Positions 58,794-64,000 of a stretch of DNA of 64,000 nucleotides are shown here, one piece after another; positions within the stretch are counted from its first letter, which is position 1; each line of letters opens with the position of its first letter. The notes under the pieces were generated by a model, which was not told the origin of the DNA, did not search any database, and saw only the letters and a program-made list of their open reading frames with translations. A program made the position numbers and the translations under genes. The stretch comes from CAVZVZ01 sp963778895 (lineage in GTDB: Bacteria; Actinomycetota; Acidimicrobiia; Acidimicrobiales; Acidimicrobilacustridaceae), in assembly GCA_963778895.1 (NCBI GenBank), contig CAVZVZ010000009.1:35485-99484 (forward strand). The letters are read 5' to 3'.

Positions 58794-59261
58794 CTCGGCG
58801 TCGTCACCAGCTTCTCGATGCGTTCGAGGGTCGCGGCCATGTTCTTACGCGTCGACCTCCGCACCCTTGCGCACGAGCGGCTTGGTGAGCGCGGACTCGC
58901 TCCGGATGTCCCAGCTCTCGCGCACCCGAGTACCGCCGTCGACCGGTTCGAGCTCGTAGCGCCAGATCCGCCCGGCCACGTACTGACCGATCGGGGTCGG
59001 CCCACGGGTCTGCCACGCGATGAGTCGGTTCGGCGTGTACTCGACGACCGTGCTCACCATCGAATACGGCAGGCCCATCTTCATCGACATGCCGAACTTG
59101 CTACCGAGCTCGAGACGTCCTGGCTCGCCCTTTGCGTCGCGCACCGTGCCCGACCCATCGATGTCCTGATGGCGACGCGGGTCGACGAGCAGCTCGAAGA
59201 TGGCCTCGGGCGGCGCGGGGATGATCCGTTCGACGGTCTCGACATCGGCCTCGTTGCTCAT
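58790..59261 (-). CDS. SRPBCC (START-like) family protein (one frame break)
   Basis: This is about 157 residues. MSNEADVETVERIIPAPPEA, IFELLVDPRRHQDIDGSG, a hydrophobic-pocket core with WRYELEPVDGGTRVRESWD, then, after a break near 58860, NMAATLERIEKLVTTPS. The fold binds lipids or polyketides. It ends inside the last bases of the convergent kinase gene. The ligand is unknown. Confidence 0.85.
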
Positions 59262-59271
59262 GCCGCGCACC

Positions 59272-59562
59272 CTACTGGGGCTCGACCCGCAGGATCTCCG
59301 AGCGGGCGATGGCGCGATCGCGATCGTCGGCACGTGCGATGCGACGGGGATCGGCCAGATAGGCGTCGAGGGCTTCGTCGTTCGGGAACTCCAGAACGTG
59401 CACTTCGTACGGCTCGTCGAGCGGCTCCCCTTGCGTACGAACCCGCTGGATGACTCGAGCATCGTGATCTGGCATGAGCGCGAGGACGGCGTCTTCGTAG
59501 GCGACGAGATCCTCGTGGCCACCCTCGTTGGCCCACAGCAGCACGCACAGTGTGATGGTCAT
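59272..59562 (-). CDS. DUF1330-like small protein
   Basis: This 96-residue protein starts at ATG 59562: MTITLCVLLWANEGGHEDLV, YEDAVLALMPDHDARVIQRV, YEVHVLEFPNDEALDAYLAD. It is a ferredoxin-like alpha-beta barrel of the DUF1330/NIPSNAP type. It may form an operon with the SRPBCC gene ten bases downstream. No enzymatic role is established. Confidence 0.8.
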   Translation of the reverse strand: MTITLCVLLWANEGGHEDLVAYEDAVLALMPDHDARVIQRVRTQGEPLDEPYEVHVLEFPNDEALDAYLADPRRIARADDRDRAIARSEILRVEPQ

Positions 59563-59610
59563 ACGGCAGCATTGTTGGCATCCGTTCAAGCGGCCGCAAG
59601 ACTCCTGCCG

Positions 59611-60117
59611 ATGTTGCTCGTCGATGCCGCCAACGTGATCGGCTCGCGACCGAACGGCTGGTGGCGCGACCGGCCCGGCGCGGCGCGGCGGTTCGTCGCG
59701 GAGCTACGCGCCGCCCGGCTGGCGGAACCCGTGGTGGTCGTGCTCGAGGGCCAGTCGAAGAAGGGTGTCATTGAGGGTTCGGCGAACGGCGTACGGGTGG
59801 TCCACGCACGTGGGGAAGGCGACGACACGCTCGCGCAGCTCGCGGCCGAAGCGACGGACTCCGTCACGTTGGTATCGGCCGATCGCGGGTTGCGGGATCG
59901 CGTGCTGGCAAGCGGCGCCGAAGTGGTGGGACCGCGTTGGCTGCTCGAACAACTCGAGGGCGATGAGGTCTCGATCCGTCATCAGGCGGCTGTCGATGCC
60001 GGCGAGCCCGGCTATGCCGACCCCGACACCGGCCTGTTCGTGTTCACCTCTGCGTACCACCTCGAGCGCGGCACCTGCTGCGACTCGGGTTGCCGGCACT
60101 GCCCCTACGAACGATGA
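59611..60117 (+). CDS. NYN/PIN-like domain fused to a DUF5522-like cysteine module
   Basis: This is 168 residues. The N-terminal part (MLLVDAANVIGSRPNGWWRD to about 115) is an NYN/PIN-like fold with acidic residues in VDAANV, GEGDDTLAQLA and VSADRGLRDRV, the arrangement of metal-dependent RNases. The last 45 residues, YADPDTGLFVFTSAYHLERG then CCDSGCRHCPYER, match the small DUF5522 module with its CCxSGCxHCPY cysteine cluster, which probably binds metal. The start is ATG 59611; upstream in-frame codons are possible. The fusion suggests an RNA-processing enzyme. Confidence 0.82.
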   Translation: MLLVDAANVIGSRPNGWWRDRPGAARRFVAELRAARLAEPVVVVLEGQSKKGVIEGSANGVRVVHARGEGDDTLAQLAAEATDSVTLVSADRGLRDRVLASGAEVVGPRWLLEQLEGDEVSIRHQAAVDAGEPGYADPDTGLFVFTSAYHLERGTCCDSGCRHCPYER

Positions 60118-60134
60118 TGTGCATCTCGATTCGA

Positions 60135-60187
60135 CGTTGGATGTGTCACCAGTGCACCGAAACGGTGCACCTGAGACACATCTAACG
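60135..60187. terminator. Long hairpin between convergent genes
   Basis: An outer 13-pair stem (CGTTGGATGTGTC with GACACATCTAACG, one G-U pair) and an inner perfect 8-bp stem (GTGCACCG with CGGTGCAC, AAA loop) are separated by a four-base internal bulge on each side. It starts 17 bases after the NYN gene and ends 20 bases before the stop of the convergent hydrolase gene, the ideal place for a bidirectional terminator. Confidence 0.7.
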
Positions 60188-60207
60188 GAAACTCGCCTGG
60201 TCGAGCG

Positions 60208-62438
60208 CTAGACGGGGCCGGCGCTGTCGGTCGGCAGGCTCACCAGGGTGGTGAGCCGGCGCGCCAGATCCATCACGGCGTCGAAGTGGCCGGTGTCGCC
60301 GTACAGCCCGCCGGTCACGTCGACGTCACCACGACATCGGCGTCGGGTACATAGGCGAGCAGCGTGCTGCCGCCCGTGTAGCCCAGCCCGTACCAGTGCA
60401 CGCCGCCGTCGAAGTCCCGCTCGCACGGACAGAAGCCGTTCAAACCCGGGCCCATCCCCGAATCGACATCGATGTCGCGCATCTGCGCGTACGACTCGTC
60501 ACTCACGCCCACGTGATCCCGGAGCAACGCCAGGCCGGCTCGACCCAGGTCCTGCACATCGGCGACCAGTCCTGCGGTCGCGAAACGTGGCTCGCCCGGA
60601 TACGAGGGCAAGTGCGCCGCCGACGCCATGCCCAACGGCTCGAGCAACTCACTGGTGAGCAGGGAGTCGTAGTCCACACCGGTGACCTGTTCGAGCAGCC
60701 GCCCCAGCAACAAGTAGTTCGTGCTCGAGTACAGGGGCACGCCGCCCGGCTGGGACGCCAACGGGTCAGCCACACTCGATGCGATCGCATCCGACGCGCT
60801 CACCACCGAACTCGGATCGGCGGCATACCTACTGCTGTCGCGGTAGTTGACGATCCCGCTGCGATGGGCCAGCAGCTGGCGAACCGTCATCTCACCGGCG
60901 TACGGAAACTCCGGTTCGGCCGTGATCTCGGGAAGGGGCGCATCCAGTTCGAGCAGGCCCGAGTCAATCGCCCGATACACGAGGTTCGCGGTGAACAACT
61001 TCGTCACCGACATCACATCCAGCTGATCGTCGATCGCACGCGGTGTGCCGTCGTCGTGCGCACCGATCGCGGTGGCGAACTCGTCACCGTCGGGCGCCTC
61101 GAGCGATACCGACACACCCCCGAGCCCGTACTCGAGCTCCCAGGCGTCCACGACCTTCTGAAGGCCGTCGCGATCGAACACGGACACCGGTTCCGCAGCG
61201 GGCCCCGCGTCCACGACCGGGATCGGCGCCAAGTCGGCGACCTGGGGACGCGGCGGCGCCTGCGAAGGCACCCGTGGTGTGAACGCGGTCTCGACCGTGT
61301 CCGGCGTCGTCGTGGGTAGGGCCAGGGCCACGACCACGATCACGGCGACGGGCACCGCAATCCGTAGCCAGACCCGACGCTCGCCGTCGTGCGGGCCCGT
61401 GACGGGCCACACCCTCGCCGTACGGCGCGCCGCCAAGTCCTCGACCCACCCGAACGCCGCGGCCAAGAGGGCCACGCCGGCGACGATCAGCACGAGGTAC
61501 GACGCGGTCCACGCCCCAGTCGGCAGGTGAGAGCTCCGGTTCACGAACCACAGCGCCGCCACGATCGCGGTGGTGTGCCACAAGTACACGGTGAGCGAGC
61601 GCTGCGACAGGAAACGCACGATCGGACGGCTGACTCGATGCTGAGCCACCACCCGCAACACACCTTGCGCGGCCATCGCCATCGCGAGCCACGCCAGGCC
61701 CACGAACAGATGCATGGGGTGTGAGTTGTTCACGATGCCGTCGGGCACCGGTTGGGTGAACCACCACATCGCGGCCAGGACGGCACCGCCACCCGCCAAC
61801 ACCAACCAGTGGCGGGACGTGACCGCCTGGAACCGTCCGTCGCTCGCGAGGACCCCCAACGCGAAGAACAACCCGTAGAGCACGACGTCGCCGACCTGCC
61901 ACACCAGATGCGGAGCGATCGCGGGCCGCACGACCGCGCTGCGATCCACGAGCTCCAAGCCGATGACCACGAACGCAGACAGGGTCAGTGACGCGACCGG
62001 CCACCGACGTACCGCCCGGATGATGAACGGTGACAGGAGGAAGATCCAGAGCAGCACCCGGAGGTACCACAGCGGCGTGGCCAGCCACCCGCCCTCCCAC
62101 GTCGATCCACCGGGATCACTGACGGGCAGGAACCACAGTGCGGCACGCGCCAATGGCAGGTCCGTGCCGCTGCGCCACGCGCCGATCGCCATGGCGACCC
62201 ACGCCAGTACGGCGAACAACCACAACGACGGTCCGATCCGACGCAGACGATCGAACAACGTGGTGCGCGAACCATGCCGATCGACCGACCCGCTGTACAG
62301 CGAGCCGGTCACGAAGAACATGGCCGGCATGGCGGCCACGAACGTCAGGGCGGCGGCCCCGAAGGCATGCCAGAGGATGACTCGGATGGTCGCGAGGGCG
62401 CGCACCACATCGAGGAACCCATCGCGTTTGTCCGACAT
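60208..62438 (-). CDS. Acyltransferase-3 membrane domain fused to a beta-lactamase-like serine hydrolase (one frame break)
   Basis: This is about 743 residues. Residues 1-350 are an OatA/Acyltransferase_3 membrane domain with about ten helices; GFLDVVRALATIRVILWHAF holds the conserved His. A further helix (IAVPVAVIVVVALALP) and a proline-rich linker lead to an extracytoplasmic class C beta-lactamase/DD-peptidase-like domain from about 420, with the SxxK serine in MSVTKLFTANL and the Tyr-Asn element in YSSTNYLLLG. A break near 60320 separates DADVVVTST from the last 35 residues. ATG 62438. It may O-acylate and hydrolyse cell-wall glycan or peptides. Confidence 0.9.
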
Positions 62439-62546
62439 CGAAGACCTGGCCCACTGCTGAACGGAATCGGCCTGAGGGAAGCAGTGGAGCGTACCGAGGG
62501 TGTGGTCCCGCGCGGTTTCACCCCTGTTTCCGGAGCGTGTCGAGTT

Positions 62547-63426
62547 TCAGGTCAGGGGAAGGTCCTGGATGCGACAGGAGGCCTCGCCACCGTCCCACCT
62601 GACGACCGCGTCAGTTGGTGGTTCGACCTTTCGAGCGAGGTAGGCGAGCCCAATCGATCCCCGGCCGTCGCCGGATCGCGCTCACGCTCGTGAGCGTGCC
62701 CACCTCGGTACCGTCGTCGACGACGACGGCGCCGCCGACGGGCGGCGCCTCGCCTTGGATCACGACGCCCCGCAGATGCCGGGGAACGTTCCCGCCCCGC
62801 GAGTCGATCCGGGCCACCAGCTCTTGGCCGGTGTAACAACCCTTGGTGAAGCTCACGGATTGATCGATCACCCACTGACCAGCCTCGGCGGGGATGGTGT
62901 TCTCGGTCAGTTCGGCGCCCATGGCCGGCACACCACACTCGATCCGTACCGCCTCGTAGGCATCGAGCCCGACGATCGGGAGCTCGTTGCCGTCGGCGAA
63001 GGCCAGACCCTCGACCGCGGGTCGCACGATGTCGACCCCCGGCCCGGTTTGGCGCTGGGCGCGCACCGCTCGGTGGCTCCAGGTGTCGCTCATCAACTCG
63101 ATGTCGACCTTGGTGCGCAGCTTGAAACGCTCGAGGCGCGCTTTCACGACCTCGCCGAACCCGCCGGCCACGTCGAGGACGAAGCCGTCACTCACCGGAC
63201 CGACCCGAAACCAGGCGTCGACCTTGCCGGTGGGCTGCAGCAGGAACGAACACTGGGAGGTACCCGACAGGATTGCGGTGACGTCCTGGCTCAGCTGCCC
63301 CTGCAAGAAGTCCGTGGCCTGTGGCCCCTTCACCGAAACCACATCACGGGGCACCGGGGCGAGACCGCCCTCGCCGCGCAACGCCCGACAGCCGGCTTCG
63401 AAATCGCCGCTGAGGTCGTTGGTCAT
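62547..63426 (-). CDS. ygfZ: YgfZ/GcvT-like folate-binding protein (one frame break)
   Basis: This protein helps iron-sulfur enzymes through tetrahydrofolate. MTNDLSGDFEAGCRALRGEG, LQGQLSQDVTAI, and the signature FTKGCYTGQELVAR are present. After a break near 62655 the expected C-terminal barrel continues IGLAYLARKVEPPTDAVVRW to a stop at 62547, giving about 292 residues; without this correction the frame stops early at 62611 with a basic, unrelated end. The ATG at 63426 overlaps the trpE stop (ATGA). Confidence 0.9.
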
Positions 63427-64000
63427 ACGTCGCGCTTCTGCGCGGTCATGCGCCGGGCGCCGGGTACGGCCGACAACAGCGCCTTGGCCTTGTTGTGACA
63501 CTCGAGGTCCTCATGTTCGGGCACGCTATCGACCACGATGCCCGCTCCCGCCTGCACCGACGCGTGGCCTGCGTCGTCGACCACCAGCGTGCGGATCGCG
63601 ATCGCGGTGTCGATGTTGCCGGAGAAGTCGATGTACCCGACCACCCCCGCATAGGGACCGCGCTTCGTGGGCTCCAAGTCGTCGATGATCTCCATGGCTC
63701 GCACCTTCGGTGCGCCCGACACGGTGCCGGCCGGCAGTGTGGCCCGCAACACGTCGATCGGCGTGTTGCCGTCGGCCAAGGTGCCCGACACCTGCGACGT
63801 GAGGTGCATCACGTGGCTGTAGTGCTCGAGCGTCATCATCTCGTCGACCTGCTCGGTGCCGAACTCGACGACGCGTCCCACATCGTTGCGGGCCAGGTCG
63901 ACGAGCATGATGTGCTCGGCGATCTCCTTCGGGTGCTCGCGCAGCTCGGCACCCAGACGACGGTCTTCCTCGTCGGTGCGGCCGCGACGCCGCGTGCCCG
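63423..64000 (-). CDS. trpE: Anthranilate synthase component I, C-terminal part (runs off window)
   Basis: The last 192 residues of the chorismate-binding domain are visible: TRRRGRTDEEDRRLGAELR, EHIMLVDLARNDVGRV, GTVSGAPKVRAMEIIDDLEP, GPYAGVVGYIDFSGNIDTAI and AGAGIVVDSVPEHEDLEC. All are typical of TrpE rather than of isochorismate or aminodeoxychorismate synthases, given the trp genes nearby. The start lies beyond the window. It overlaps ygfZ by four bases. No trpG or trpD is seen here. Confidence 0.92.
   Translation of the reverse strand, partial: GTRRRGRTDEEDRRLGAELREHPKEIAEHIMLVDLARNDVGRVVEFGTEQVDEMMTLEHYSHVMHLTSQVSGTLADGNTPIDVLRATLPAGTVSGAPKVRAMEIIDDLEPTKRGPYAGVVGYIDFSGNIDTAIAIRTLVVDDAGHASVQAGAGIVVDSVPEHEDLECHNKAKALLSAVPGARRMTAQKRDV

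Overview
The window is GC-rich DNA from an actinobacterium. The order pdtaR, polA, rpsA, (Tad locus), coaE, then uvrB and uvrA follows the actinobacterial arrangement known from Mycobacterium tuberculosis Rv1626-Rv1638, where there is no Tad locus between rpsA and coaE. Frequent GTG starts, an F420-type Ddn oxidoreductase, a GlbO-type globin and DprE2 fit the phylum. A stand-alone type II fatty-acid synthesis operon together with Tad pili suggests a non-mycolate lineage such as Acidimicrobiia. That class-level guess is inference.

Layout. 0-8.1 kb is a surface-glycan locus: a partial acetyltransferase, a sugar-amidation cassette (WbuX, HisH-like WbuY, HisF-like WbuZ), a pseudaminate-locus type methylase, a Wzx-like flippase, an unrecognised putative transferase, a GT2 glycosyltransferase and a polyprenyl-phosphate sugar transferase. 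8.1-13 kb carries intact uvrA and a truncated uvrB joined in frame to the tail of a membrane protein. 13.1-16 kb has a GT39-like membrane glycosyltransferase, dprE2 and coaE. 16-19.4 kb has a NarX/NarL-type two-component pair and two Flp pilins. 19.5-27.5 kb holds a membrane protein and the Tad export operon (cpaB, tadZ, tadA, tadB, tadC on the minus strand). 27.7-34.2 kb has rpsA, a methyltransferase, polA and pdtaR. A tRNA-Leu(CAA) precedes the fatty-acid operon fabD-fabH-fabG-acpP-fabF (34.6-38.9 kb), which converges with fabZ-bcp-hup. 40.4-42.1 kb has a TauE/SafE permease, a SnoaL-like protein and a truncated haemoglobin. 42.2-48.9 kb is a biotin-dependent acyl-CoA carboxylase module with an AtuA-like protein and an acyl-CoA dehydrogenase. 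48.9-51.2 kb contains small proteins and a Ddn-like enzyme around strong inverted repeats. 51.2-56.1 kb is a tryptophan operon (trpC, trpB2, trpF, trpB, trpA on the minus strand), followed by an OmpR/kinase pair, small enzymes, an NYN-DUF5522 fusion, an acyltransferase-serine hydrolase fusion, ygfZ and the end of trpE.

A caution applies throughout. About 30 single- or double-base frame breaks interrupt otherwise well-conserved genes, including fabF, trpB, trpC and the carboxylase. They cluster at 6.7-15 kb and 43-63 kb, while uvrA, polA, rpsA and the Tad genes are clean. I read them as sequencing or assembly errors and annotate each such gene as one CDS with the approximate break points. The uvrB junction is different: sequence is missing there, not just out of frame.

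The most interesting items are the amidation cassette, FabD fused to a lysine-less biotinyl-like domain, a VWA-TadB fusion, a hairpin burying the trpB2 ribosome site, a 44-bp perfect palindrome, the acyltransferase-hydrolase fusion and the UvrB chimera.
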